The notes below the pieces were generated by a model. It made no database searches. It had not been told where the DNA came from and saw nothing but the letters and a program-made list of their open reading frames with translations. A DNA stretch of 33,736 bases, taken from Acidimicrobiales bacterium (lineage in GTDB: Bacteria > Actinomycetota > Acidimicrobiia > Acidimicrobiales > MedAcidi-G1). Each line of letters begins with the position of its first letter. The first letter of the stretch is position 1. Where the stretch lies: positions 1 to 33,736 of the forward strand of contig JAKURY010000001.1 of the NCBI GenBank assembly GCA_022452145.1, given 5' to 3'. Made by a program: the position numbers and the translations under genes. Of this stretch, positions 22,531-31,208 are shown one piece after another.

Positions 22531-23930
22531 CCGTCCGGCACGACCTGGTCGTGGTCGGCGGCGGTCCGGCCGGCTACGCCGCGGCCCTCTACGGGGCGGC
22601 CGCCGGCCTCGATGTCGGCCTCATCGAGGAGCGCAGCCTCGGCGGCACATGCCTCCACGTCGGCTGTATTCCGGCCAAGGAACTCCTGGAGACCGCCTCG
22701 GTGCTGCGGACGGTGCGCGGGGCCGCCGAGTTCGGCGTGGCGACCGGTGGCGACGAGCCGACGGTGGACCTGGCGGTCAGCCAGGTGCGCAAGCAGAAGG
22801 TCATCGACGGCCTGGTCAAGGGGCTGTGCTCGCTGCTGGCCGGACGGGACGTCACCGTCTACGACGGCACGGGCCGCCTCGGCGTCGACCACGTGGTCAC
22901 CGTCGACGGTTCCGACGGTTCGATCGTGGTCGCGGCCGACCACGTGGTCCTGGCCACCGGTTCGTCACCGCGGACCATTCCCGGATTCGACATCGACGGC
23001 GAGCTGGTGGTCACCAGCGACGAGTTGCTCTCCATCGACGAGGTCCCGGACCGGGTGGCGGTCATCGGGGGCGGGGCCATCGGATGCGAGTTCGCCTCCA
23101 TGCTGGCCGACTACGGCTCGGCGGTCACCCTGCTGGAGGTGGCGCCGGAGATCCTCCCTGGCTGCGACGCCGACGTGGCCAAGGCGGTCCGGCGCTCCTT
23201 CAGGCGGCGCCGGATCGACGTGCACTCGGGGGTACCTGTCCACGGCCACGACCCGGTCGACGGCGGAACGACGGTCAGGTTCGGCGCCGACTCCACCGTC
23301 GAGGTGGACCTCGTGGTGGTGGCCGTGGGCCGACGCCCCCGGGGCGACTCGGCCGGCCTGATAGGCACCCGGGTGGTGGTCGACGAGCGGGGCTTCGTCG
23401 AGGTGGACGACCGCCTCCGGACCAGCGAGCCGGGCGTGTACGCGGTGGGCGACGTGGTGGCCACCCCCCAGCTGGCCCACGTCGGCTTCGCCGAGGGGAT
23501 GTTCGTCGTGAAGGACCTGCTCGGCGAGTCGCCGACGCCGATCGACCCGACGACCGTGCCGTGGTGCATCTACAGCCATCCCGAGGTGGCGTTCGCGGGG
23601 CTCACCGAGGCCGCGGCCATCGAGGCCGGCCACGACGTGGTGGTCAGCAGCCACCGGTTCGCCGGAAACGGTCGGGCCATGATCCTCGGCGACGTGGACG
23701 GCCTGGTGAAGGTTGTGGCAGCGAAGGACGCCGACGGCCGGGCGGGCCGGCTCCTGGGCGTCCACATGGTCGGACCGTGGGTCACCGAGCAGTTGGGGCA
23801 GGCCTACCTGGCGGTCAACTGGGAGGCCACGGTTGACGAGGTGGCGGAGTTCATCCAGCCCCACCCGACCCTCAGCGAGCTCTTCGGCGAGACGGTGATG
23901 GCCCTCACCGGCCGGGCACTCCACGGCTGA
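22527..23930 (+). CDS. lpd: Dihydrolipoyl dehydrogenase (E3)
   Basis: This 467-residue flavoprotein reoxidises the dihydrolipoyl groups of 2-oxoacid dehydrogenase or glycine cleavage complexes with NAD+. The FAD site is VVGGGPAGYAAALYGA (about residues 8-23), the redox-active disulfide is GGTCLHVGCIPAKEL (about 39-53), and the NAD site is VAVIGGGAIGCEFASMLADYGS. The second FAD motif is GVYAVGDVV, and the C-terminal catalytic histidine-glutamate pair is HPTLSE. Its GTG overlaps the stop of the small peptide ORF and the E2 gene begins four bases after its stop. Confidence 0.95.
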   Translation: MTVRHDLVVVGGGPAGYAAALYGAAAGLDVGLIEERSLGGTCLHVGCIPAKELLETASVLRTVRGAAEFGVATGGDEPTVDLAVSQVRKQKVIDGLVKGLCSLLAGRDVTVYDGTGRLGVDHVVTVDGSDGSIVVAADHVVLATGSSPRTIPGFDIDGELVVTSDELLSIDEVPDRVAVIGGGAIGCEFASMLADYGSAVTLLEVAPEILPGCDADVAKAVRRSFRRRRIDVHSGVPVHGHDPVDGGTTVRFGADSTVEVDLVVVAVGRRPRGDSAGLIGTRVVVDERGFVEVDDRLRTSEPGVYAVGDVVATPQLAHVGFAEGMFVVKDLLGESPTPIDPTTVPWCIYSHPEVAFAGLTEAAAIEAGHDVVVSSHRFAGNGRAMILGDVDGLVKVVAAKDADGRAGRLLGVHMVGPWVTEQLGQAYLAVNWEATVDEVAEFIQPHPTLSELFGETVMALTGRALHG

Positions 23931-23934
23931 TCCG

Positions 23935-25209
23935 ATGGCAGACGTCCTCCTCCCGCAACTAGGTGAGACGGTCACGGAGGGAACCATCACCCGCTGGTTC
24001 TTCGGCGTCGGCGAGACGGTGCCGGCCGACGCTCCGCTCTACGAGGTCTCGACCGAGAAGGTCGATTCCGAGGTGCCGTCGCCGCTGGGCGGTGTGCTGG
24101 TCGAGATCATCGCCCCCGAAGGGGCCACCGTCGCCGTCGGCGCCCTCCTCTGCCGCATCGAACCCGCCGATTCCTCCTCCGTCGCCCCTGCATCGGCCTC
24201 CGCCACTCCCGCCGTCGCCGACGACGCACCGGCCGACGCAGCTGGCGCTACGTCTTCGGCCGGCACGCCGCCGACACCGGCTGGCACTGGTGGTCCGACT
24301 GCGACCCGAGAAGTAGGTGTGCAGGGAGGGCGGGCTTCCGGTCGTCTCCTCTCGCCGGTGGTTCGGAGGTTGCTGGCCGAACACGGCCTGGACCCGGCAC
24401 GGGTCAGCGGAACCGGGCTCGCCGGCCGCCTCACCCGCCGGGACGTTGAGCAGTTCCTACGCGACAACCCCGGCCGGGCCGAACCTTTCAACGGCATCCG
24501 GAAGGCCACGGCCAGGCACATGGTGGGGTCCAAGGCCACCTCCCCGCACGTCCTGACGGCCATGGAGGTCGACTTCGACGCCGTCGACCGGCTCCGGTCC
24601 GCCGAGAAGGACGCCTGGCGGGCCGCCGAGGGGTCCAGCCTCACCTACCTGCCGTTCATCGTCGCCGCCCTGACCGAGGCGCTGTCCGCGTTCCCACGCA
24701 TGAACGCCAGCGTCGGCGACGACGAGCTGATCCTGCACGGCGACGTGAATCTGGCGGTGGCCGTCGACCTCGGGTTCGAGGGCCTGGTGGCTCCGGTCAT
24801 CCGCAAGGTCGGCGACCGGTCCATCCGGGACCTGGCCAGGTCCATCCACGGGGTGGCCGGCCGCGCCCGCGACCGAAAGCTGGTCCCCGACGACCTCGCC
24901 GGTGGGACGTTCACCGTGACCAACCCCGGCCAGTACGGCACGCTCTTCCAGTTCCCGATCATCAACCAGCCGCAGGTTGCCATCCTGTCCACCGACGGGA
25001 TTGCCCGGAAGCCGGCGGTGGTCGTCGACGCGGACGGTGTTGAGTCCATCGGGGTGAGGCCCCTCGGCATCCTGGCCCTGGCCTGGGACCACCGGGCGTT
25101 CGACGGCGCCTACGCGGCGGCCTTCCTGCAGGAGATGAAGCGGATCCTGGAGGCCACCGACTGGGTGGCCCGCTGGGCCGACGAGGCCGACGAGGCCGAC
25201 GGGGCGTGA
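23935..25209 (+). CDS. sucB: Dihydrolipoamide acyltransferase (E2) of a 2-oxoacid dehydrogenase complex
   Basis: This 424-residue E2 has one N-terminal lipoyl domain (residues 1-76, lipoylated lysine K42 in STEKVDSE). An Ala/Thr/Pro-rich linker follows (about 80-125), then a peripheral subunit-binding domain (SPVVRRLLAEHGLDPARVSGTG, about 139-175). The catalytic domain ends with H386 and D390 in DHRAFDG. It transfers acyl groups from lipoamide to CoA. The family includes succinyl-, acetyl- and branched-chain acyl transferases; actinobacterial SucB is the best fit but the substrate is not certain. No E1 gene is in the window. The stop overlaps the next gene by four bases, linking E3, E2 and lipoate attachment genes in one unit. 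Confidence 0.88.
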   Translation: MADVLLPQLGETVTEGTITRWFFGVGETVPADAPLYEVSTEKVDSEVPSPLGGVLVEIIAPEGATVAVGALLCRIEPADSSSVAPASASATPAVADDAPADAAGATSSAGTPPTPAGTGGPTATREVGVQGGRASGRLLSPVVRRLLAEHGLDPARVSGTGLAGRLTRRDVEQFLRDNPGRAEPFNGIRKATARHMVGSKATSPHVLTAMEVDFDAVDRLRSAEKDAWRAAEGSSLTYLPFIVAALTEALSAFPRMNASVGDDELILHGDVNLAVAVDLGFEGLVAPVIRKVGDRSIRDLARSIHGVAGRARDRKLVPDDLAGGTFTVTNPGQYGTLFQFPIINQPQVAILSTDGIARKPAVVVDADGVESIGVRPLGILALAWDHRAFDGAYAAAFLQEMKRILEATDWVARWADEADEADGA

Positions 25210-26873
25210 CGACGGGTCGAGGTTCCCGGCCATTCCGGATCAGGTGGCTGGGGCGCGTCCGCTACCGCGACGCCCTGGCGCTGCAGCGCCGCATCCATGC
25301 CAACGCCGGGTCGGTCCCCGATCCACAGGACCACCTGCTGCTGCTCGAGCACCATGCCGTGTACACGCTCGGGGTGCGGGCCACCCTCGACAACCTGCTG
25401 CTGCCGCCCGACGAGGTAGGGGCGGACCTGGAGCGGGCGGATCGGGGCGGCGACATCACCTTCCACGGTCCCGGGCAGCTGGTCGGCTACCCGCTGCTCC
25501 ACCTGCCCGGCAAGCGGGGTGGTGGCATGGCCGACACGGTGGCCTACGTGCGCTCCGTGGAGGACCTGGTCATCGACGTGTGCCGCGACCTGGGCCTCGC
25601 CGACGTGGGACGCCTCCAGCCGTATCCGGGGGTGTGGGTCGAGCCGGACGGGCCCCGGCCCCGCAAGGTGGCGGCGATCGGGGTGAAGCTCACCCGGAGT
25701 CGCACCATGCACGGCTTCGCCCTCAACGTGGACCCCGACCTGGCGTTCTTCGACCGGATGGTGCCATGCGGGATCACCGGCTACGGCGTCACCTCGCTGG
25801 CGGCCGAGGGGATCACCACCACGATGCGCCAGGTGGTCGACCTGGTCGCCGGGCGGGCCGCCGAGCGGTGGGCCGACGGACCGGTCGAGCGGGCCGACGT
25901 CGCCTGGGTGCACCGGACCGGGGACCTGAGCCGCTTCAGCCGTGGCGAGGGTGTGGGAGCCCGGCCGCCGGTGGGTCGCAAGCCGGAGTGGATGCGGGTG
26001 GCGCTGGAGACTGGTCCCGAATACCTGCGCCTCAAGTCCACGATGCGAAGCAGGCGGCTCACGACGGTCTGCGAGGAGGCCGGGTGCCCGAACGTGTTCG
26101 ACTGCTGGAACGACGGCACGGCCACCTTCATGATCAACGGCGAGCGCTGCACCCGGGCCTGCGGCTTCTGCATGGTCGACACGCGGCGCCCCGACGGGCT
26201 GGACCTCGACGAGCCCCGGCGGGTGGCCGAGGCGGTGGCCGACATGGGCCTGCGCCACGCCGTCGTCACGGCCGTGGCCCGCGACGACCTGCCGGACGGT
26301 GGCGCGTCCGCCTTCGTGGCGACCATCGCGGCGATCCGCGACCGGAACCCGGGGACCGCCGTCGAGGTGCTCATCCCCGACTGCAAGGGGGATCCCGATG
26401 CCCTCCAGGTGGTGTTCGACGCCCGACCCGAGGTGCTGAACCACAACATCGAGACGGTGGCCCGCCTGCAGCGGAAGGTCCGCCCGTCGGCGTCGTACGC
26501 CCGGAGCCTCTCGGTGCTGGCCCGGGCCGGCGCTGCAGGCCTGACCACCAAGTCGTCGATCATCGTGGGCCTGGGGGAGACCGACGAGGAGGTCGACGCC
26601 TGCCTGGCCGACCTGGCCTCCGTGGGTTGCGACATCGTCACCATCGGCCAGTACCTGCGGCCCACCACCAGCCACCTGGAGGTCGACCGCTGGGTGGAGC
26701 CGGCAACGTTCGACCGGTGGGCGGCGGTCGGCCGGGCGCTGGGCATCGGCCACGTGGAGGCCGGACCTCTCACCCGGTCCAGCTACCACGCCCGCCAGGC
26801 CGCCGAGGCCGCCGGAGTTCCACCCGTAGTCGACCGGACCGTGCCCGTCGCCCTCTCGGCCCGTCCGGGCTGA
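25206..26873 (+). CDS. lipB-lipA: Fused octanoyltransferase-lipoyl synthase (LipB-LipA)
   Basis: A single 555-residue frame joins two enzymes of lipoate synthesis. Residues about 1-235 are LipB, which moves octanoate from acyl carrier protein to apo-lipoyl domains. It has RGGDITFHGPGQLVGYPL, the catalytic lysine K154 in RKVAAIGVK and cysteine C188 in VPCGI. Residues about 255-545 are LipA, a radical-SAM enzyme that inserts two sulfurs. It has the auxiliary cluster cysteines C289, C294 and C300 (CEEAGCPNVFDC), the radical-SAM motif C315-C319-C322 (CTRACGFC) and the C-terminal RSSY near 524-527. All catalytic residues are present in both halves and the linker is about 20 residues. GTG 25206 overlaps the E2 stop. 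The fusion makes sense beside its E2 substrate. Confidence 0.92.
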   Translation: MTTGRGSRPFRIRWLGRVRYRDALALQRRIHANAGSVPDPQDHLLLLEHHAVYTLGVRATLDNLLLPPDEVGADLERADRGGDITFHGPGQLVGYPLLHLPGKRGGGMADTVAYVRSVEDLVIDVCRDLGLADVGRLQPYPGVWVEPDGPRPRKVAAIGVKLTRSRTMHGFALNVDPDLAFFDRMVPCGITGYGVTSLAAEGITTTMRQVVDLVAGRAAERWADGPVERADVAWVHRTGDLSRFSRGEGVGARPPVGRKPEWMRVALETGPEYLRLKSTMRSRRLTTVCEEAGCPNVFDCWNDGTATFMINGERCTRACGFCMVDTRRPDGLDLDEPRRVAEAVADMGLRHAVVTAVARDDLPDGGASAFVATIAAIRDRNPGTAVEVLIPDCKGDPDALQVVFDARPEVLNHNIETVARLQRKVRPSASYARSLSVLARAGAAGLTTKSSIIVGLGETDEEVDACLADLASVGCDIVTIGQYLRPTTSHLEVDRWVEPATFDRWAAVGRALGIGHVEAGPLTRSSYHARQAAEAAGVPPVVDRTVPVALSARPG

Positions 26874-26907
26874 CCGGCCCGTCGTCTCCCGGCCGCCGTC
26901 GTCCCCA

Positions 26908-26913
26908 TAGCCT
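26908..26913 (+). promoter_or_regulatory. -10 box (TAGCCT) of the M24 peptidase gene
   Basis: TAGCCT lies six bases before GTG 26920. It suggests a separate, leaderless transcript starting after the lipB-lipA gene, whose stop is 46 bases upstream of GTG 26920. Confidence 0.45.
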
Positions 26914-26919
26914 GTCGCC

Positions 26920-28026
26920 GTGTTCAGCCAGCGCATCGACCGGGCCCGGGCGGCCATGGCCGAACAGGGAGTCGACGTCCTCCTCCTCTCGCTGGGCGCC
27001 GACCTGCCCTACTTCTGCGGCTACGAGGCCATGCCGTTGGAGCGCCTCACCATGCTGATCGTGCCGCGTGACGGCGACGTCCACCTGGTGGTCCCCTACC
27101 TGGAGGCGCCCCGGGTGGTCGAGCGTCCCGAGGTGTTCGGGATGGTCACGTGGCGTGACGGCGAGGACCCGATCGCCCGGGTGGCCGACCTGGTGGGCGG
27201 CTCGGCCACGGCGGCCATCGGAGACCAGACCTGGGCCGGCTTCGTGGTCGACCTCACGGCGGCCTGTCCCGGCCTGGAGTTCCGCCGGGCGTCCGAGATC
27301 ACGGCGCCCATCCGGATGGTGAAGGACGACGCCGAGGTGGAGGCCCTACGCCGGGCGGGGGCGGCGGTGGATCGAATCCTGGCCGACGTGCAGGCCGGCC
27401 TCGTGCCGCTGGTCGGGCGGACCGAGGCCGACGTGGCGGCCCAGATCGGCCGGCGGATCCTGGACGAGGGTCACCACAGGGTGAACTTCGTGATCGTGGC
27501 GTCCGGCCCCAACGCCGCCAGCCCCCACCACGAACCCGGCGACCGGGTCATCCGGGCTGGCGAAGGCGTGCTGTTCGACATCGGCGGCACCATGGCCGGG
27601 CCGGACGACGTGGGCTACTGCTCGGACATCACACGGTGCGTGCACATAGGCCGGCCACCTGCCGGCTTCACCGAGTTGTACGCCGCACTGCAGGAGTCGC
27701 AGGCGGTGGGCGTGGCGGCAGCCACGGTGGGCACGCCGTGCGAGGACGTGGATGCGGCGACCCGTCGGGTCATCGACGATGCCGGCTACGGGGAGTACTT
27801 CGTACACCGGACCGGTCACGGCATTGGCGTGGAGGCCCATGAGCATCCCAACATCGTGGCCGGCAACGACCTGCCGCTGGCGGCCGGTCACGCCTTCTCG
27901 ATCGAGCCGGGCATCTACGTCCCCGACGTATGGGGTGCCCGACTGGAGGACATCGTGGTGGCCTCCGCCGACGGGCCCGATGCCATGAACCGGATCGACC
28001 ACGGCCTCGCCGTGGTCGACGGCTGA
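26920..28026 (+). CDS. M24-family metallopeptidase (Xaa-Pro aminopeptidase/dipeptidase type)
   Basis: This 368-residue two-domain protein has an N-terminal creatinase-like domain (to about residue 140) and a pita-bread catalytic domain. The five metal ligands are D220 (LFDIGG), D236 (CSDITR), H300 (TGHGIGVEAHEHP), E329 (IEPGIY) and E343 (LEDIVV). Such enzymes release N-terminal residues before proline or cleave Xaa-Pro dipeptides in the cytoplasm. GTG 26920 is supported by the -10 box six bases upstream. Length fits actinobacterial PepQ-type proteins. The substrate is not resolved by sequence. Confidence 0.9.
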   Translation: MFSQRIDRARAAMAEQGVDVLLLSLGADLPYFCGYEAMPLERLTMLIVPRDGDVHLVVPYLEAPRVVERPEVFGMVTWRDGEDPIARVADLVGGSATAAIGDQTWAGFVVDLTAACPGLEFRRASEITAPIRMVKDDAEVEALRRAGAAVDRILADVQAGLVPLVGRTEADVAAQIGRRILDEGHHRVNFVIVASGPNAASPHHEPGDRVIRAGEGVLFDIGGTMAGPDDVGYCSDITRCVHIGRPPAGFTELYAALQESQAVGVAAATVGTPCEDVDAATRRVIDDAGYGEYFVHRTGHGIGVEAHEHPNIVAGNDLPLAAGHAFSIEPGIYVPDVWGARLEDIVVASADGPDAMNRIDHGLAVVDG

Positions 28027-28051
28027 ACGCCCCGGCGGTACCGGGCGCGGC

Positions 28052-28903
28052 GTGATCGACCTCGACGCAGCAACCTTCCTGCTCCAGTGGGCGGTCGGGG
28101 GGCTGTTCTTCCTGTGGGTGACGGGGCGGCGACGCGAGGTGGGCATCGGCTACGGCTGGACGATCCGGATCACCTTCGGCCTCATGGCCGCCGGTGGCCT
28201 GGTCGTGGGCGTGGTCATGGACCCGGTGCCCGTCCGGGAGGCGTCAGCAGCAGCGGTGCTCGTCGCCACGGTCGTGGCCATGGTGGTCTCGGTGGTCCGC
28301 CGCCGGGCCGGGGTGGCTGGCCAGCGCGGCGTGGAGGAGCGCCGGACGGCCCGGGTGGCGGCGATGACCGGCATCGACCGCGACCGGGTCACCTTCGACG
28401 ATTCTGTACGGGAGTTCCCACCGGCGCTGGACCTCGTGGCGCCCGTCCTGGGCCTGGTGGGCCTGGTGGCGGCCGGGGTGGACGCCGGTGACCCGGCGCT
28501 GCTGGCCGTGGCCAGGACGCTGGTCGGGGCCCTGTTCCTGGGGGCGGTCACCAGCGCCATGCTGCTCGGCCACTGGTACCTGGTTCAGCCCGGCCTGGCC
28601 CGCGGGCCGCTCCTGGAGCTGGTCGCCTGGACGGGCCTGGTCTGGCCGTTCGAGCTGCTCGTCCTGCTTTGGCCGACCGGAATGGTCTCGGTGCTGAACG
28701 GGTCCATCCCCGACGGCTACAACGGCCTGCTGGGCTGGTTCTGGGTGGCCTGCACGGTGTCGACCCTGGCGCTCGTGGTGGCGACCCGGGCGGCGCTCAC
28801 CGAACGGCAGTACTCGGCGGTGATGGCGGCCACCGGCCTGCTCTACCTGGCCATCCTCACCGCCTTCGGCATGGACCTGGTGGCCAGGGCCGCCCTCGCC
28901 TGA
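28052..28903 (+). CDS. Polytopic membrane protein of unknown function
   Basis: This 283-residue protein has about eight hydrophobic segments (near residues 7-23, 37-56, 66-83, 124-141, 149-172, 182-203, 223-242 and 252-275). It has a basic cytoplasmic-type loop (VRRRAGVAGQRGVEERRTAR) and a conserved-looking GHWYLVQPGL just after the fifth segment. I do not recognise the family. GTG 28052 is the chosen start. TACCGG seven bases upstream resembles the leaderless boxes elsewhere but lacks the final T. It lies between a peptidase and a cobalamin adenosyltransferase; nothing in the context gives a function. Confidence 0.75.
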   Translation: MIDLDAATFLLQWAVGGLFFLWVTGRRREVGIGYGWTIRITFGLMAAGGLVVGVVMDPVPVREASAAAVLVATVVAMVVSVVRRRAGVAGQRGVEERRTARVAAMTGIDRDRVTFDDSVREFPPALDLVAPVLGLVGLVAAGVDAGDPALLAVARTLVGALFLGAVTSAMLLGHWYLVQPGLARGPLLELVAWTGLVWPFELLVLLWPTGMVSVLNGSIPDGYNGLLGWFWVACTVSTLALVVATRAALTERQYSAVMAATGLLYLAILTAFGMDLVARAALA

Positions 28904-28952
28904 ACGGTGGTACGGCACCGGCCGGGGTCGGGCCGGCCGGTCCGCCCACGGT

Positions 28953-28958
28953 TAGGAT
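28953..28958 (+). promoter_or_regulatory. -10 box (TAGGAT) upstream of the cobalamin adenosyltransferase
   Basis: TAGGAT is followed after ten bases by ATG GAG GTA TCG GGA CGG CGA TGA (28969-28992). This seven-residue mini-ORF has a TGA that overlaps the ATG of the adenosyltransferase gene. GGAGG at 28971-28975 could alternatively be its ribosome-binding site, though 13 bases away. Confidence 0.4.
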
Positions 28959-28988
28959 CCGCCGCCTGATGGAGGTATCGGGACGGCG

Positions 28989-29546
28989 ATGAGGGTCTAC
29001 ACGCGTAGGGGCGACGACGGCACGACCGGCCTGTTCCACGGCGGGCGTGTGGCCAAGGACTCCCCGCGTCCCACCGCCTACGGCGACGTCGACGAGCTTC
29101 AAGCCTTCCTTGGGCTGGCCCGGGCGGCCGCCACCGGCGAACTGGCCGACATCCTCCTGGGCCTGGAACGGGACCTCTGGCTGGTCATGGCCGAGCTGGC
29201 CTGCAACCCCGACCACCTGGACCTCCTCACCGAGGGCGGCTCGCTGCCCACGTCGGAGATGGTGGTGCGCCTGGAGGACCTCATCGACGAGGTGTCGGGT
29301 CGCTTCGAGCCGCCCACGGAGTTCGTGGTTCCGGGTGAGGACGAGGTGGCGGCCCGCCTGGACGTGGCCCGCACGGTGTGTCGACGGGCCGAGCGTTCCG
29401 CCATGGCCGTCGCCGCCGAAGGGTCGTCGGTGGTGCCGTACCTGAACCGCCTGTCCGACCTGGTATGGACCCTGGCCCGTTGGCAGGAGGGGACCTCGCT
29501 GACCACTCGCTCCGTGGCCGACGGCCCGCCCGCCGACCAGGACTGA
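28989..29546 (+). CDS. PduO-type cob(I)alamin adenosyltransferase
   Basis: This 185-residue protein attaches the adenosyl group of ATP to cobalamin, making coenzyme B12 for enzymes such as methylmalonyl-CoA mutase. Signatures are MRVYTRRGDDGTTGLFHGGRVAKD (ATP-binding N-terminus), YGDVDELQAFLGLARA (about residues 30-45), ARTVCRRAERSAM and YLNRLSDLVWTLARW near the C-terminus. It is the trimeric PduO/MMAB class. ATG 28989 matches the family N-terminus. Its place in a genome that degrades steroids to propionyl-CoA is consistent with methylmalonyl-CoA metabolism, by inference. Confidence 0.92.
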   Translation: MRVYTRRGDDGTTGLFHGGRVAKDSPRPTAYGDVDELQAFLGLARAAATGELADILLGLERDLWLVMAELACNPDHLDLLTEGGSLPTSEMVVRLEDLIDEVSGRFEPPTEFVVPGEDEVAARLDVARTVCRRAERSAMAVAAEGSSVVPYLNRLSDLVWTLARWQEGTSLTTRSVADGPPADQD

Positions 29547-29580
29547 CCAGAACACCGACCGTCGTTCCCGGAGGAGCCCC

Positions 29581-31044
29581 ATGGCCATCCAGTTCTCAAC
29601 TGCCCGTCGGGCCCCGGCGCGCGCCGAGGTCGTCGCCCACGGGCTGACCACCGATGCCCTCACGGGCGACATGCCGCTGCCGGCGGGCCTGGACCGCGAC
29701 GACCTCGGGCGCCTGGGCTTCGAGGCCAAGGTCGACCAGGTGCAGGTTGTGCCCGGGGCCGGCCGCCTCGTGGCTGCCGTGGGGCTGGGCCCGGCCGAGG
29801 GAGTCGACGCCGAGAGGCTGCGCCGGGCGGCTGCCGGGCTGGCCCGAGCCGCGCGCGGTCGCCGTTCGCTGGCCCTCGACCTTGCCTCGGTGGCCGCGGC
29901 GCTGGACGCGGTCCCCCAGCCCGAGGGGGCGCACGCGGTGGTGGAGGGCGTGGCCCTAGCGCTCTACAGGTTCGGGTACAAGTCCACGAAGGACGACGAC
30001 CGCCTCGGCCGTGTGACGCTCGTGGGGAGCACGGCGGCCGGGATCCGGAGCGCCGTCGAGCAGGCCGCGGCGGTGGTCGACGGCGTGACGCTGGCCCGCG
30101 ACCTCGTGAACGAGCCCGGTGGGAGCCTCACGCCACCGAAGTTCGCCAACCGGGTGCGGCGCATGGCACGTGACCGCGGCCTCACGGTCAAGGTCCTGGA
30201 CGAGGCGGCCATCAAGCGGGCCCGCCTCGGCGGCCTGCTGGGCGTCAGCCGGGGCTCCACCCAGGCACCCCGGTTCGTCGAGCTCACCTACACGCCGACG
30301 GGACGCCCGAAGGGCACGCTGGCCCTGGTCGGCAAGGGCCTCACGTTCGACGCCGGCGGCCTGTCGATCAAGACCGGCCAGGGGATGATGGACATGAAGA
30401 TGGACATGGGCGGCGCGGCGGCCGTGGTCGGGGCCATGTCGGTCCTCCCGACGGTGGCGCCCCGCTGCCGGGTCCGGGCCTACCTGCCCATGACCGACAA
30501 CATGCTGGGCGGGGACGCCACCCGCCCGGGCGACGTGCTCACCATCCGCAACGGGAAGACCATCGAGGTCCTGAACACGGATGCCGAGGGCCGCCTCGTG
30601 CTGGCCGACGCCCTGTCGTTGGCGTCGGAGGCGAAGCCGGACGCCATCGTCGACCTGGCCACCCTCACGGGCGCCTGCATGGTCGCCCTGGGTCCGCGGA
30701 TCGCAGGCCTCATGGGTCGTGACGACTCCTTCCTGGCCCAGGTGGAGGCCGCCTCGGCCCGGACCGGCGAGCGGGTCTGGCGGCTTCCGCTTCCAGACGA
30801 CTACAGGCGCATGGTGGATTCACCGGTGGCCGACATGAAGAACATCGGCGGTCCCCACGGCGGGGCCATCACGGCCGGCCTGATCCTCGGGGAGTTCGTG
30901 GCCGACGGGATCCCCTGGGCGCACCTGGACATCGCCGGACCGGCATTCACCGACGGCGACGACGGCGAGGCCACCCGGGGTGGGACGGGATTCGGCGTCC
31001 GGCTCCTGGTGGACCTGGCCTGTTCGTTCACGCCGGGAGGCTGA
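29581..31044 (+). CDS. pepA: Leucyl aminopeptidase (M17 family)
   Basis: This 487-residue cytosolic aminopeptidase is a hexameric two-metal enzyme that removes N-terminal residues. The catalytic domain shows K252 and D257 in GKGLTFDAGGLSIK, the metal-site region MDMKMDMGGAAAV, and NTDAEGRLVLADAL with D334, E336 and R338. DLATLTGACMVALG and GPAFTD follow. The N-terminal domain (to about 160) is the usual variable macro-like domain. ATG 29581 has an excellent ribosome-binding site, GGAGGAG, six bases upstream, in contrast with the leaderless genes around it. A strong hairpin follows its stop. Confidence 0.95.
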   Translation: MAIQFSTARRAPARAEVVAHGLTTDALTGDMPLPAGLDRDDLGRLGFEAKVDQVQVVPGAGRLVAAVGLGPAEGVDAERLRRAAAGLARAARGRRSLALDLASVAAALDAVPQPEGAHAVVEGVALALYRFGYKSTKDDDRLGRVTLVGSTAAGIRSAVEQAAAVVDGVTLARDLVNEPGGSLTPPKFANRVRRMARDRGLTVKVLDEAAIKRARLGGLLGVSRGSTQAPRFVELTYTPTGRPKGTLALVGKGLTFDAGGLSIKTGQGMMDMKMDMGGAAAVVGAMSVLPTVAPRCRVRAYLPMTDNMLGGDATRPGDVLTIRNGKTIEVLNTDAEGRLVLADALSLASEAKPDAIVDLATLTGACMVALGPRIAGLMGRDDSFLAQVEAASARTGERVWRLPLPDDYRRMVDSPVADMKNIGGPHGGAITAGLILGEFVADGIPWAHLDIAGPAFTDGDDGEATRGGTGFGVRLLVDLACSFTPGG

Positions 31045-31058
31045 GGACCTCCGACGCG

Positions 31059-31090
31059 ACGGCGCCGACGCCCGGAGGCGTCGGCGCCGT
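31059..31090. terminator. Perfect 14-bp hairpin after pepA
   Basis: The 14 bases at 31059-31072 pair perfectly with 31077-31090 around the four-base loop CGGA. There is no T-run. This type of strong GC-rich, U-less stem is common at gene ends in actinobacteria. It starts 15 bases after the pepA stop. The next 118 bases, up to the 61-residue ORF, contain no recognisable feature. Confidence 0.65.
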
Positions 31091-31208
31091 GCAACCCGGT
31101 GGTCGACCCGACGGAGGGGAGATCGGGCGCTGGTCCGGGTGGGGGAAGTGGTGCCGTCGAACCCGCACCCGAAGGGGGTGCCGGGAACGGGTCGCGACGA
31201 CCGTGGGC

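Noticed and set aside
25110-26957. Minus-strand open frame of 615 codons
   Set aside because: It is antisense to the well-supported lipB-lipA fusion and has shadow-frame composition.
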